A DNA stretch of 64,000 bases from RBG-16-34-14 sp963798865 (GCA_963798865.1 CAWCVZ010000009.1:434001-498000); one strand, 5' to 3'. Shown: positions 54,301 through 63,189, counted from the stretch's first letter. Notes: a model not told the origin generated them from the letters alone. Program-made: numbers and translations.

Positions 54301-56956
54301 TGCACAAAATCTTAATGGTTTTATTCCTTCAAAAAATGCAGCACTTGAATTAATAACAAAATTAAGAATTGGTGATAAAGTAGGCTGGGTGAATGGTACT
54401 AACCAGATTCAGCCAATTGGTGACAATTTCAATCAGTTATTAACATCATTAAACCAAATGCAGCCCAACAGTACCGGAAATCTTGCTGAACGAATAACTG
54501 CTGCAGAAAATTTGTTTAATCCGCAATCAACAAATAAAAAAGCAATAATATTATTTAGTGCAGGAGAAATTACACCAATCACTGCAGTTACAGGTCTTAC
54601 ACTTAATCCCTCAATAAACATATTCACATTTGGATTTGAAAGTGTTAGTGCTGGAGAGGATTTGATGAGCTGGCTGGCTAATGAAACAAAGGGTGAATAT
54701 TATAAAATGGCAAGCTCAACGGAAATTCCTAAAGCTGTAAATATTATCTGGCTGCGTTTATTAGGTTTGCAGATCTCATATTTATCTGAAGAAATTAGCA
54801 GCCAGTTGTTTGGCGGCGGTTTAGCATGGCAGGGCGGTTTGGCCTGGCAGGGTGGTTTAGCGTGGCAAGGCGGATTAGCTTGGCAGGGCGGTTTGGCTTG
54901 GCAAGGTGGTTTGGCTTGGCAAGGTGGATTAGCATGGCAGGGCGGTTTAGCATGGCAAGGTGGTTTGGCATGGCAGGGCGGAACTCTTGAGATGGGAATT
55001 TCATGGACAGGAAGTGAGTACTCTTTGGTTTTATTACCTCCAGGCGTTTTTGTAACAAATCCACCTAATCTTCCGAATAGTGCTATTACTGAAAATAATT
55101 ATTTAAGTCCGCAAAATTCCATATATGATATTGAGCTTATCAATGGTTACTCAACGGGCTCCCCATATAAATTCTTTAGAGTTCATAATCCAGGAATTGG
55201 TGCATGGACTTATGCAATTGTAGAAGATACTCCACCAGTTACCGAAGAGCCCGTTAGAGTTTATATGGCTAATGGATCTGATTTGATTTTAGAATTTAAA
55301 TCAGATAAGGAGAGATACTATTTGCAGGCTGATCAAAATGGTAATCCTGTTCCGATTACGGTTAATTTAGAAGCTAAATTATTCCAGGGAGGGGAATCAA
55401 CTTCACAAAATGGTCATACCCAAACTGTCGGACAACCGGTTAACGATGCGATTGTTAGTGTTCAAATGAAGTCTCCTGATGGTCAGATAGTTGCCGGAAG
55501 ATTAGCTCCTGTTGGTAATGGAATATATACTATCTCATTAGAAACATCAGTTTCAGGAAATTACGATATAGACGTAATTGCTTCTGATAATGTATCAAAT
55601 GGTAATTTTAATAACAGTCAGTATATTATTACAACTCAACATTCATTTTTTATATCGCCCTTTGAACAGCCCGAAGAACAATCTACTCTCTTTCCACCTT
55701 ACCCGGTGTTTGCTAATCAAAATGTAACTCTGGGTACGAGTGTTAAAGTGTATGATGGAAAAGTCGCTGGTAATTCTAATGTTGATATTGGCGGTTCATC
55801 CAGCGTTGACCAGGGAGTGGAGGGAAATCTTTCATTTACCGGAGGAACAAGTACAGTTTTCGGACCTATTACGTTTAACGGTAGTGTTAGCCTCGGTGGA
55901 AGCAGCCATGTTAATGGAAATATTAATAGTGGTACAACTTTTCAGGCAGGCACAAGTAATTATATTACAGGTAGTATTATTTCAGGTGGTGTTGCAAGTC
56001 TTAATGGAAGTTCAAATGTTACTGGAAATATTGATGCTGGGGGAAATGTAACTCTTGGTACCAGCGTTAAGGTTTTTGGTAATTTAACTACAGCCGGTAC
56101 TCTATCAAGCAGTAACAGTGCTGTTGTTTATGGTACAACTACTCAGCACGGTTCTCCATTAGCACCACAAACTTATAAATTAATTTCTTTACCTCCAGAA
56201 ACAAATTTTAATTCAGGTGGAACTAATATTACAACAACCTGTACTCTTAATCCGGGTTCTTACGGTACTGTTAATCTGGGAACTTCCAAAACTCTAACTT
56301 TAAATTCCGGCGATTATTATTTTACTTCCTTTTCAATGAGCGGGAGCTGTAAGCTAAAGTTAAATGTTGAAAATGGTAAAATCAGAATATATGTAACCGG
56401 AAATGTTACTTTTGGAACCAGTGTGGAAATAACTATTCTTAATGGAGGACCTCAGGATATTTATATGGAAACACATGGCAATTTTAGTTTAGGTGGAAGC
56501 AGCAAATGGAATGGAATTGTATATTGCTCTTCAGGAAATATTTCGGTCGGAACCAGTTGTACAGTTAAAGGGGCATTGTGGGCAAATGGAAATATTAGTA
56601 TAAGCGGAAGCAGTAAAATATATTATATAATAAATTCTCTTAATAAACCAGTATCCCCCGAAAATGATGAAGAAGTTACAGCTATTGTTCCAAAAGAAAT
56701 TTCACTTCAGCAGAATTACCCGAATCCATTCAATCCCACAACAAAAATCGATTTTCAGCTTCCTGATAAAAATTATGTATCATTGAAAATTTATGATATA
56801 CTCGGTAACTTAGTTACAACTCTTGTAGATCAGGAAAAAGAAGCCGGTTATTACTCTGTTGACTGGAATGCCGGTAATCTATCGAGTGGAGTTTATTTCT
56901 ATACTTTACAAAGCGGATCTTTTGTATCAACAAAAAAATTAATTCTGTTAAAGTAG
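51353..56956 (+). CDS. Giant multidomain T9SS surface protein with metzincin-like, beta-helix, vWA-like and bactofilin-like regions
   Basis: 1867 aa. Order seen: signal peptide (1-27); LamG-type lectin fold (about 30-195); Asp-rich linker (196-214); right-handed parallel beta-helix (about 255-625, many NNISGNSG-type turns); metzincin-like zinc site H892-E-I-G-H896-YSG-L-A-D902; vWA-like domain (about 970-1130, starting IVLVFDGSNN with a degraded DxSxS); nine GGLAWQ repeats (1155-1208); Ig-like part (about 1240-1450); a long bactofilin-like beta-solenoid (about 1458-1755, NVTLGTSVKV, GGSSHVNGNI); and a canonical T9SS tail (QNYPNPFNPTTKIDFQLP through STKKLILLK). Probably a surface-anchored protease or adhesin; substrate unknown. 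Confidence 0.9.
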   Translation: MKNLNNIIYSSIIILAAVLSINKISLADGTNNAFMFNGTTSKLYVYDGQPANSNANQNGFKFFNSSSSNKKISVVAKIYLFGDTPSNIEVPVIYRKVNNGKTFSMYIKNNKGYFSVGNNNNSTVNTIEFPAFSWVTIRGTYDGSKLKVYLNGSLNSSVNFNMTTGYSVTNGVTGLFIGNSDAGAFKGLIDQIDIYNDDDEPDDDGDDESSKNGSWTFSEISSGNVLVDKSSKKNNLYINDITDVFPTESLPFYVVTSGLDDADAQPGNGNAISLNGKVTLRSAIQEVNAQTGQKTIYFYIKGTTPVIQPLSNLPTVIKPVIFDGTIQIGYSGSPLVQISGSFGSLNIAGGGSTVKGLKINNSSGYSLILSSIGNNNIFSNQISGISITTSGNNIYSNNILNSVNDGINIGPGGDNNLIGISSPNNISGNSGNGISINNANGNSIVNNVINLNNINGIYVSNSNGNITGNTISQNTGNGLSIVAGNICNVQGNNISGNSGYGISESGVGNQFLANAISNNNSGGVFVTNSSGNFSGNTVSGNSGFGISLSSSNNNTVLENEISGNASHGVIVNGNDNAVDSNTIFNNGTSGTGAGVFVESGNNNSILNNSIYGNTGLGIQLNSLANNSQEFPLLNTLYTWQDETALPEIKGGTSIQGLLTSTPNENYKVQFFSNSTSSNREGKKYLGEIAVATDLAGKGDFLANLKDIVLSDGEVVTATATKLSIYGNPLSTSEFTPSIVRATDEGLHYIVNKTLAGIPLHWKDGKSAYQIAQSVVGLGYDDEVENGFNTWNTLNQLEYTRKYLPNSEQWGGNADGINNIVWFPTSSEWESTTEAPTNVIAVTRVRYNALNGELVDVDMAFNGEPFSLNGFGQFYWATNGDPDKLDVQNTATHEIGHYSGLADLYNPGDLNYKIEMKNYNQFATMYGRIDNGEMNKRNLHPVSYTNQADVVTYDIGGINYIYNNLDSVNYDIVLVFDGSNNFVSAQNLNGFIPSKNAALELITKLRIGDKVGWVNGTNQIQPIGDNFNQLLTSLNQMQPNSTGNLAERITAAENLFNPQSTNKKAIILFSAGEITPITAVTGLTLNPSINIFTFGFESVSAGEDLMSWLANETKGEYYKMASSTEIPKAVNIIWLRLLGLQISYLSEEISSQLFGGGLAWQGGLAWQGGLAWQGGLAWQGGLAWQGGLAWQGGLAWQGGLAWQGGLAWQGGTLEMGISWTGSEYSLVLLPPGVFVTNPPNLPNSAITENNYLSPQNSIYDIELINGYSTGSPYKFFRVHNPGIGAWTYAIVEDTPPVTEEPVRVYMANGSDLILEFKSDKERYYLQADQNGNPVPITVNLEAKLFQGGESTSQNGHTQTVGQPVNDAIVSVQMKSPDGQIVAGRLAPVGNGIYTISLETSVSGNYDIDVIASDNVSNGNFNNSQYIITTQHSFFISPFEQPEEQSTLFPPYPVFANQNVTLGTSVKVYDGKVAGNSNVDIGGSSSVDQGVEGNLSFTGGTSTVFGPITFNGSVSLGGSSHVNGNINSGTTFQAGTSNYITGSIISGGVASLNGSSNVTGNIDAGGNVTLGTSVKVFGNLTTAGTLSSSNSAVVYGTTTQHGSPLAPQTYKLISLPPETNFNSGGTNITTTCTLNPGSYGTVNLGTSKTLTLNSGDYYFTSFSMSGSCKLKLNVENGKIRIYVTGNVTFGTSVEITILNGGPQDIYMETHGNFSLGGSSKWNGIVYCSSGNISVGTSCTVKGALWANGNISISGSSKIYYIINSLNKPVSPENDEEVTAIVPKEISLQQNYPNPFNPTTKIDFQLPDKNYVSLKIYDILGNLVTTLVDQEKEAGYYSVDWNAGNLSSGVYFYTLQSGSFVSTKKLILLK
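54815..54976 (+). repeat. Nine 18-bp tandem repeats encoding GGLAWQ
   Basis: Nine exact hexapeptide units run without a break inside the gene at 51353. At DNA level the units differ almost only at synonymous positions (GGT/GGC/GGA, TTA/TTG, all four GCN codons, CAA/CAG). Confidence 0.95.
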
Positions 56957-56970
56957 TTAGTTTATTTATT

Positions 56971-56994
56971 CCTGGTGTCTCTAAAGGCACCAGG
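56971..56994. terminator. Hairpin between the T9SS giant gene and the sensor gene
   Basis: CCTGGTG and CACCAGG form a 7-bp stem with a 10-nt loop 14 bp after the stop. It is followed by AATATTT rather than a clean T-run, so terminator strength is uncertain. Confidence 0.55.
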
Positions 56995-57016
56995 AATATT
57001 TCCATGGTTATTTAAA

Positions 57017-60000
57017 ATGAATTTTAAATTAATCATCCCCATTTTTCTCTTCTTCAATTTCAGTCAGAATATCTTCGCACAGAATAATATCCGGTTTAGT
57101 CATTTAACTGTAGAAAATGGTCTCTCACAAAGTGCAGTAACCTGCATTTTTCAGGATCAAAAAGGTTTTATGTGGTTCGGTACTCAGGATGGATTAAACA
57201 GATACGATGGTTATAATTTTAAAATCTTTAAGAATGTTCCGGCAGATTCGACTTCTTTGTCTGATAATTTTATCTTTTCAATATTCGAGGATGTTTCAGG
57301 TAACCTATTCATAGAAACTCAATCCGGAAAGATTAATAAATACAATAGCCTCACTGAATCTTTCACTTTAACATCACAGGATAAAATTGATTTTCAAAAA
57401 ATAAGAATGAACTCGGTGCTTGCAGTTTATTATGATAAATCAAATGTTAAATGGACAGGTGGATTAGGAAAAGAAACCGGTTTGAAAATGGAAAACAAAA
57501 AAACCGGTGAAACTAAAATTTATCTTCATGAATCGAATAATAAATTCAGCTTAAGTGATAATAAAGTCTATTCTGTTTATAGAGATAAGAGCGGTTCGCT
57601 GTGGGTTGGAACTTTTAATGGTCTGGATAAATTAGATGAAAAGACGGGGAAGTTTGATCATTTTAAAAATAATCCAGCTGATCTAAACAGCATAAGTGAT
57701 AATTGGGTCTGGCCAATCTTTGAAGACTCAAAAGGAAATTTATGGTTTGGAACTGTAAGAGGCGGATTAAACAAGTTTGATTCCCAAAATAAAATTTTTA
57801 TCCATTATAAAAATGATCCTTCAGATCCTAAAAGTATAAATGATAATTTTATTTTTTCAGTCTATGAAGACAGAAGCGGTATAATATGGGTGGGAACCAA
57901 TACAGGCGGAATAAATTATTTTAATCCATCATCTCAAATATTTGAACATTATTTTAACATTCCTGAAAGAAACAGCCTTAGCGATAATATGGTTATGTCT
58001 ATGTATGCAGACCACAATGGCAGTTATTGGATTGGAACAAGGAACGGCGGATTGGATAAATTTGATTATCAGCAAAAAAAATTTTTCAATTATTCACACA
58101 CTACTTCTAACTCAAATAGTCTTCTCAGCAACTCAATCCAGGTAATTTTTGAAGATAAATCCGGAACGCTCTGGCTTGGTACTTACAGCAGCGGTCTTAA
58201 TTCTTTTAATCCCGAAACAGGAATCTTTAAATCTTATACTCATAGTAACTCAGATTCAAACTCAATAACTGATAATCGTATTTATTCCATAATAGAAGAC
58301 AGGAATGGAATTATTTGGATTGGCACTTATGCCGGCGGTCTTAACAGGCTCGATAAAAAAACAGGAAACGTAATTAGTTATAAGCATATAGAAAATGATT
58401 CTAATTCTATCAGCTCAAATAATGTGTGGACAATTGCCGAAGATAATTCCGGAAAAATATGGACAGGTACTTTTGGAGGCGGAGTAAACATTTTTGATAA
58501 GGCTAATCAGACATTTAAACATTTAAGAAATGATCCAAATGATGTAAATAGTTTAGGTGATGATAATGTTATAAGAGTTTTTAAAGATAGTAAAGGGAAT
58601 ATGTGGGTTGGAACTTCGAAGGGTTTGTGCCGATACTATCAGGATAAAAATAAATTTAAGTTATATTCTGAAAAGGATGGCCTCTCAAATAATTTTATTT
58701 ATGGAATTCTTGAAGACAATAGCGGGAACCTCTGGTTAAGTACAAATAAAGGAATTTCAAAATTTAATCCTGAAAACGAAACATTTAAAAATTATTTTGC
58801 AGAAGATGGTTTGCAGGATAATGAATTCAATCAGAATGCATTTGCAAAAGATTATAAAACGGGAAATTTGCTCTTCGGCGGTGTAAACGGGTTTAATGTT
58901 TTTAATCCTGATCAAGTAATGGGGAACAAATACATTCCGCCTGTTGCTTTTACAAATTATATAAGATACAATACTGATGATGAAGAGGGCAAACCGATTT
59001 ACGAAAAAGGAATCTCTCAAAGAGATGAAATATTTCTTACTTATAAAGATAATATTGTAACTCTGGAGTTTGCTGCACTGAGCTACTATAATAGCTTCAA
59101 GAATCAGTACAAATACAAACTTGAAGGATTTAATGAAAACTGGATTCAACTGGGAAATAATAATAAAGTTACTTTTACAAACCTTTCCCAGGGAGATTAT
59201 GTCCTTAAAATAATCGGGTCAAACGATGATGGCGTATGGAATGAAAAAGGCACATCCCTTCTTGTTCATGTTTCCCCTCCCTGGTGGAAAACTAAAATTG
59301 CTTATGGATTTTATATTATAGCATTCCTTAGCCTTCTGTATGGCTTAAGAAGATTTGAGCTTAACAGGCGTGAACAGAAAGCCAGGATTAGAGAATCTGC
59401 TTTACGTATTAAAGCTACTGAAGCTGAAAAACGGGCTTTGGAAATTGAGAATGAAAGAAAAACCAAGGAGCTTGAAGAAGCAAGGCAGCTTCAGTTATCA
59501 ATGCTTCCAAAAGAATTGCCTGTACTTCCCAATCTTGAAATTGCTGCTTTTATGAGAACCGCAACAGAAGTTGGCGGCGACTATTACGATTTCAGAGTTC
59601 AGGAAAACGGTTCTTTGCATGTTGGTTTTGGTGATGCAACCGGGCATGGACTTCAGGCTGGTACTATGGTTACTTTAATGAAAGGATTTTTTACTTCAGA
59701 TTCTGCAAAATTAGATCTTAAAGATTTTATGAATCATTGCGGAAAAATGATTAAAGAAATTGAACTAGGAAGAATATTAATGTCATTCTCCTATTTGAAA
59801 ATTGAAAATAGTAAACTGTTTATTACAAGTGCTGGAATGCCACCCATCTTTTTTTATAATAAAAGTACAGAAGAAATTGATGAAATATTAATTCAGGGAA
59901 TGCCGCTTGGAGCAATGAAGAATTTTTCTTATAAGGTCGTTGAAAAGGAAATTAAAAGCGGCGATATTATTTTATTGATGACAGATGGTTTACCTGAACA

Positions 60001-60175
60001 AATGAATTCCAGTGAGCAAATGTTTGATTATCCACAGGTAAAAAATAAATTCTGCGAGACTATAGCTCTTAATCCAAAAGAAATTATAGATAAGCTGGTT
60101 TTGGCTGCTGATAACTGGATGAATGGAAGCATCCAGGCTGACGACATAACTTTAGTCGTTATTAAAATAAAATAA
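57017..60175 (+). CDS. Two-component-regulator-type propeller sensor fused to a SpoIIE/PP2C phosphatase
   Basis: The ATG at 57017 (MNFKLIIPIFLFF) is chosen because it begins the signal peptide; the upstream in-frame ATG lies within the hairpin. The ~1052-aa protein has about 14 Reg_prop propeller blades (WFGTQDGLNRYDG, WVGTFNGLDKLDE and so on; about 40-640), a Y_Y_Y Ig-like domain (about 690-755), one TM (AYGFYIIAFLSLLYGL), a coiled coil, and a C-terminal SpoIIE phosphatase. Metal-site Asp motifs are EVGGDYYDF, GFGDATGHG, LMTDGLPE and QADDITLVV. The periplasmic propeller should sense a ligand, often a glycan in relatives, and control dephosphorylation of a STAS protein. Usually this sensor ends in a histidine kinase. 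Confidence 0.92.
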   Translation: MNFKLIIPIFLFFNFSQNIFAQNNIRFSHLTVENGLSQSAVTCIFQDQKGFMWFGTQDGLNRYDGYNFKIFKNVPADSTSLSDNFIFSIFEDVSGNLFIETQSGKINKYNSLTESFTLTSQDKIDFQKIRMNSVLAVYYDKSNVKWTGGLGKETGLKMENKKTGETKIYLHESNNKFSLSDNKVYSVYRDKSGSLWVGTFNGLDKLDEKTGKFDHFKNNPADLNSISDNWVWPIFEDSKGNLWFGTVRGGLNKFDSQNKIFIHYKNDPSDPKSINDNFIFSVYEDRSGIIWVGTNTGGINYFNPSSQIFEHYFNIPERNSLSDNMVMSMYADHNGSYWIGTRNGGLDKFDYQQKKFFNYSHTTSNSNSLLSNSIQVIFEDKSGTLWLGTYSSGLNSFNPETGIFKSYTHSNSDSNSITDNRIYSIIEDRNGIIWIGTYAGGLNRLDKKTGNVISYKHIENDSNSISSNNVWTIAEDNSGKIWTGTFGGGVNIFDKANQTFKHLRNDPNDVNSLGDDNVIRVFKDSKGNMWVGTSKGLCRYYQDKNKFKLYSEKDGLSNNFIYGILEDNSGNLWLSTNKGISKFNPENETFKNYFAEDGLQDNEFNQNAFAKDYKTGNLLFGGVNGFNVFNPDQVMGNKYIPPVAFTNYIRYNTDDEEGKPIYEKGISQRDEIFLTYKDNIVTLEFAALSYYNSFKNQYKYKLEGFNENWIQLGNNNKVTFTNLSQGDYVLKIIGSNDDGVWNEKGTSLLVHVSPPWWKTKIAYGFYIIAFLSLLYGLRRFELNRREQKARIRESALRIKATEAEKRALEIENERKTKELEEARQLQLSMLPKELPVLPNLEIAAFMRTATEVGGDYYDFRVQENGSLHVGFGDATGHGLQAGTMVTLMKGFFTSDSAKLDLKDFMNHCGKMIKEIELGRILMSFSYLKIENSKLFITSAGMPPIFFYNKSTEEIDEILIQGMPLGAMKNFSYKVVEKEIKSGDIILLMTDGLPEQMNSSEQMFDYPQVKNKFCETIALNPKEIIDKLVLAADNWMNGSIQADDITLVVIKIK

Positions 60176-60267
60176 AAAATTTATCGGCTTATATATTTTA
60201 AAACAGTTATATTCACATTAAATTTCTACCCAATATTCATTACTTCTAAATATCGTTTTAAATAATT

Positions 60268-60684
60268 ATGGAAGAAAACATTAAACTGGAAATCAAGCTT
60301 CCCAAAGTTCCTGATATTGAGCTTGTGGCAATTAAGGGACTTGAAAAAATGGGTGGATATTTTGGAATTTCCGGGGACAAAATTGGTGAAGCAAGAATCG
60401 TGGTTACAGAAGCTATAATTAATGGATTGGAACATACAAGCAGTGAACATCCTTATGTGAGCGTTGAATTTACTATGACAAAAGAAAAGCTTGTTATTCT
60501 GGTTTCAGATTCGGGAAAAGGATTTGATCCTGAAAAAGTGAAGGAGCCAAATATTGATGAGAAAATTTTATCAGACAATAAAAGAGGATGGGGATTAAAA
60601 CTGATGAAATCTATGTCTGATGATCTTACTATTGAATCGGGTAAAAATGGTACCCGGATATCTATTACCAAAAATTTAGTTTAA
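60268..60684 (+). CDS. RsbW-type serine kinase / anti-sigma factor (HATPase)
   Basis: The 138-aa GHKL ATPase has an N-box EARIVVTEAIINGLEH, G1 box VSDSGKGFDPEKV and G2 box KRGWGLKLMKSMSD, the set seen in RsbW/SpoIIAB. It should phosphorylate a STAS antagonist, and the next gene encodes one 11 bp downstream. Its regulatory target, a sigma factor or another partner, is not in the window. It lies between two SpoIIE phosphatase genes. Confidence 0.92.
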   Translation: MEENIKLEIKLPKVPDIELVAIKGLEKMGGYFGISGDKIGEARIVVTEAIINGLEHTSSEHPYVSVEFTMTKEKLVILVSDSGKGFDPEKVKEPNIDEKILSDNKRGWGLKLMKSMSDDLTIESGKNGTRISITKNLV

Positions 60685-60695
60685 GGGAGAAATTA

Positions 60696-61049
60696 ATGAG
60701 CGCTGAGTTCAACGTTACAAGTGAAGTAATCGGGAATGCACTTGTTCTTATCACAGATGGATATATAAACAATGTCGGCGGGGAAAAAATTGTAAATGAA
60801 TTTACAAAATATCAGGAAACAGGAATAAATAAAGTTGTAATTAATCTTGAAAAATCGAAGGTTGTAAATTCTATAGGAATTTCTTATCTGATTGAATTAA
60901 TTGAAAAGCTTATAGACAAAAATGGCAAAATGATTTTTACAAATCTGGATCCCACAATTGAAAAAACCTTTAAGATTATGGGTTTGTTTCAATATTCTGA
61001 GAAAGCAGACTCTGTTGATTCTGCATTAAAATCTTTTTTGGAATCTTAA
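60696..61049 (+). CDS. STAS-domain anti-sigma factor antagonist (RsbV-like)
   Basis: 117 aa, a full STAS fold. The phospho-acceptor loop reads KVVNSIGISYL; by alignment with DSxG of RsbV/SpoIIAA the acceptor is Ser59. GGGAG precedes the ATG. In the partner-switch scheme the kinase at 60268 phosphorylates it and a SpoIIE phosphatase restores it. Confidence 0.92.
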   Translation: MSAEFNVTSEVIGNALVLITDGYINNVGGEKIVNEFTKYQETGINKVVINLEKSKVVNSIGISYLIELIEKLIDKNGKMIFTNLDPTIEKTFKIMGLFQYSEKADSVDSALKSFLES

Positions 61050-61074
61050 ATAAAATTAATTCAGTGAATTAATA

Positions 61075-62679
61075 TTGGAACAAAAATATTTAGTAGAAAA
61101 ACTTTCTCTTCAAGCCGAATCATTTCAGGAAGCTTTTGAGATCCTTTCAAAGTCCTACAATTTTGATGAAATGATAAAAAACTTTGATCGCTTGTTACGG
61201 GGTACATTTCTTCTTAAAACTGTTTATCTTTTTCAAAAAAAATCATCTGAAGAGCAATGGCAAATTATTTTACCGCCGAATAATAATGACATTGACTTTA
61301 CCTCGCTTCAAATAGAAAACAACTCTAACATTCATTACTTTCATAATAAAAATTATACTGCTTCGGTCATTCATCCGCTTTCAGAATTCTCAAGATTAGG
61401 AATTATTTTAGGGCAAAAATTAGATGAAAGTGATTTCACCGATTTTGATAAAATAACTTTACAAATATTACTTCAGGTTTTTGACAGTTCTTATAAAGCT
61501 TTTTTAAATCAAAAGAAGGAAAAAGAATTAATATTTAATCTGAATGAAAAAATATTCCAGCTTAATAATCTTATTGATACAGGTATTGAACTTTCAAGGT
61601 TTGATAAGCGTGAAATCATTTATGAACTTGCCGTTGAAAGAGTCTGTACATTGACAAATGCTTCTTCAGCATTAATAAAAATATCAGATAAAAAAAATCA
61701 AAATACACTTCAGCTATTTGCTTTTCCTGCGGGTTTTGAGGAAGAAAAAATATTGAATAGCAAATATAAAATTGAATCGGGCTTCGAATACAACAATAAA
61801 GTTTACAGTTTTATTTTGTCAGAAAAAGAAACAAGAAAAGGTGTAACTTCTTTTAATGAGCTTGATGAAATTTTGTTAACAGCTGTTTGCAGGCAGCTTA
61901 ATGCTGTTGTTGAAAATGAATATTTTCAGAATCAAATTCTTGAAAAGCACAGAATAGAACAGGAACTGAATGTTGCAGCTTCTATACAGCAAAGAATTAT
62001 TCCAAAAAAATTACCGGATATTAAAGGTTATGATATTGCAGGAATAAATATTCCATCCCGCGAAGTTGGCGGTGATTATTTCGATTGTGTTTTCCTCGGT
62101 CAGGAAAAATATGCTTTTATTATTGCAGATGTTGCAGGGAAAGGTATCGGGGCTGCGCTTCTGGTTAATACATTAAATGCAGCTTTGTATTCATATCTTG
62201 AATTTCATCTTCCTCTTGATGAAATGTCAGGCAAGCTGAATAAATTAATTTTTTATTCTTCTCCGCCGGATAAATTTATTACATTTTTTATAGCGGTTTT
62301 AGATTCTAAAACAGGCGAACTCGATATTTTAAATGCCGGTCATAATCCTATTTATTTATTAAGAAATGATAATTCCATCGAAAAGATTGACGCCGGAGGT
62401 GTGGGGCTCGGAATGTTTGAATTCGATATACCATTTGCCGGGCAAAAATCAATTTTGAATCCGGGTGATAAATTATTTTTATACACCGATGGTATTCCGG
62501 AAGCAATGAATGAAAAAAGGGAAGAGTATTCCGATGACAGAATGGTTAAATATTTACAGGCTAATCATACGTGTCCATGTGATGAGTTTATTAACAGGTT
62601 AGTGAAAGATATTAAAATGTTTACAGGCAATGCAGAGCAAAGTGATGATATTACTGCATTGGTTATTAAAAGAAATTAG
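61075..62679 (+). CDS. SpoIIE/PP2C serine phosphatase with N-terminal GAF-like region
   Basis: 534 aa from a TTG start at 61075; no better ATG lies near the conserved start. Residues about 1-290 look like one or two GAF-type sensory domains (ASSALIKISDKKNQNTLQLF), then a linker helix and a SpoIIE domain. Metal motifs are SREVGGDYFDC, IIADVAGKGIGAALL, LYTDGIPEAMNE and QSDDITALVI. It is a soluble, cytoplasmic counterpart of the membrane sensor phosphatase at 57017 and probably answers an internal signal while sharing the same STAS substrates. Confidence 0.9.
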   Translation: MEQKYLVEKLSLQAESFQEAFEILSKSYNFDEMIKNFDRLLRGTFLLKTVYLFQKKSSEEQWQIILPPNNNDIDFTSLQIENNSNIHYFHNKNYTASVIHPLSEFSRLGIILGQKLDESDFTDFDKITLQILLQVFDSSYKAFLNQKKEKELIFNLNEKIFQLNNLIDTGIELSRFDKREIIYELAVERVCTLTNASSALIKISDKKNQNTLQLFAFPAGFEEEKILNSKYKIESGFEYNNKVYSFILSEKETRKGVTSFNELDEILLTAVCRQLNAVVENEYFQNQILEKHRIEQELNVAASIQQRIIPKKLPDIKGYDIAGINIPSREVGGDYFDCVFLGQEKYAFIIADVAGKGIGAALLVNTLNAALYSYLEFHLPLDEMSGKLNKLIFYSSPPDKFITFFIAVLDSKTGELDILNAGHNPIYLLRNDNSIEKIDAGGVGLGMFEFDIPFAGQKSILNPGDKLFLYTDGIPEAMNEKREEYSDDRMVKYLQANHTCPCDEFINRLVKDIKMFTGNAEQSDDITALVIKRN

Positions 62680-62770
62680 TTAAAAGAAATTGTAAATTCA
62701 CTTCGTATATTTCATGCGGAATTTTTGATTGAAGGAAAGAAATCTTTAAAACTATTTCCAGGAGATCACA

Positions 62771-63076
62771 ATGGATTTAATTCTTAATAAAACGAAGGAC
62801 AAAACGGTTATAAAATTTGGTAAAGATATGGTTTTAGGAACCGAAGGAGTTGATTTTCAAAATACAATCATTGATAGTTTGGATAATGGTGTAAATTACA
62901 TTTTAATTGATCTTTCAAATGTTGAGTATATAACCAGCTGGGGAATAGGAATGCTTGTTCATGCTTACACAACTACGACAAAAAGAAATGCAAAATTTAG
63001 TATGGAAGGAGTTACTCAAAAGGTTCGCGATATTTTAATAAAAATTAAGCTGGATACTGTTTTACCGATTCACTAA
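62771..63076 (+). CDS. Second STAS-domain antagonist protein
   Basis: 101 aa. AGGAG precedes the ATG. The acceptor loop reads VEYITSWGIGMLVHA; the predicted phospho-Ser is Ser56. It is diverged from the STAS protein at 60696, so the two may be specific to different phosphatases or downstream partners. Confidence 0.9.
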   Translation: MDLILNKTKDKTVIKFGKDMVLGTEGVDFQNTIIDSLDNGVNYILIDLSNVEYITSWGIGMLVHAYTTTTKRNAKFSMEGVTQKVRDILIKIKLDTVLPIH

Positions 63077-63189
63077 TCAGTGTAATTCTTTCCGGAACAT
63101 TTTAATTTCAATATTAGTTAAAGCCTATATTTTAATCCTATTAAATACTAATTTCACCAAAGAGAAATCAATTTTAAGAGGAAACCGGT

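Noticed and set aside
54815..54976. CRISPR-like look of the 18-bp tandem array
   Set aside because: There are no spacers; the units are contiguous, in frame and translated. No cas gene is in the window.
54795..55064. Minus-strand frame with PAMLNRPAM-type repeats
   Set aside because: It is only the reverse reading of the GGLAWQ repeat array.
51353..56956. Possible phage or transposon cargo region after the tRNA
   Set aside because: No integrase, transposase, terminal inverted repeats or phage structural gene is visible; only the tRNA duplicate hints at mobility.
58757..59149. 130-aa minus-strand open frame
   Set aside because: Antisense to the propeller sensor gene, hydrophobic by codon reversal; no support.
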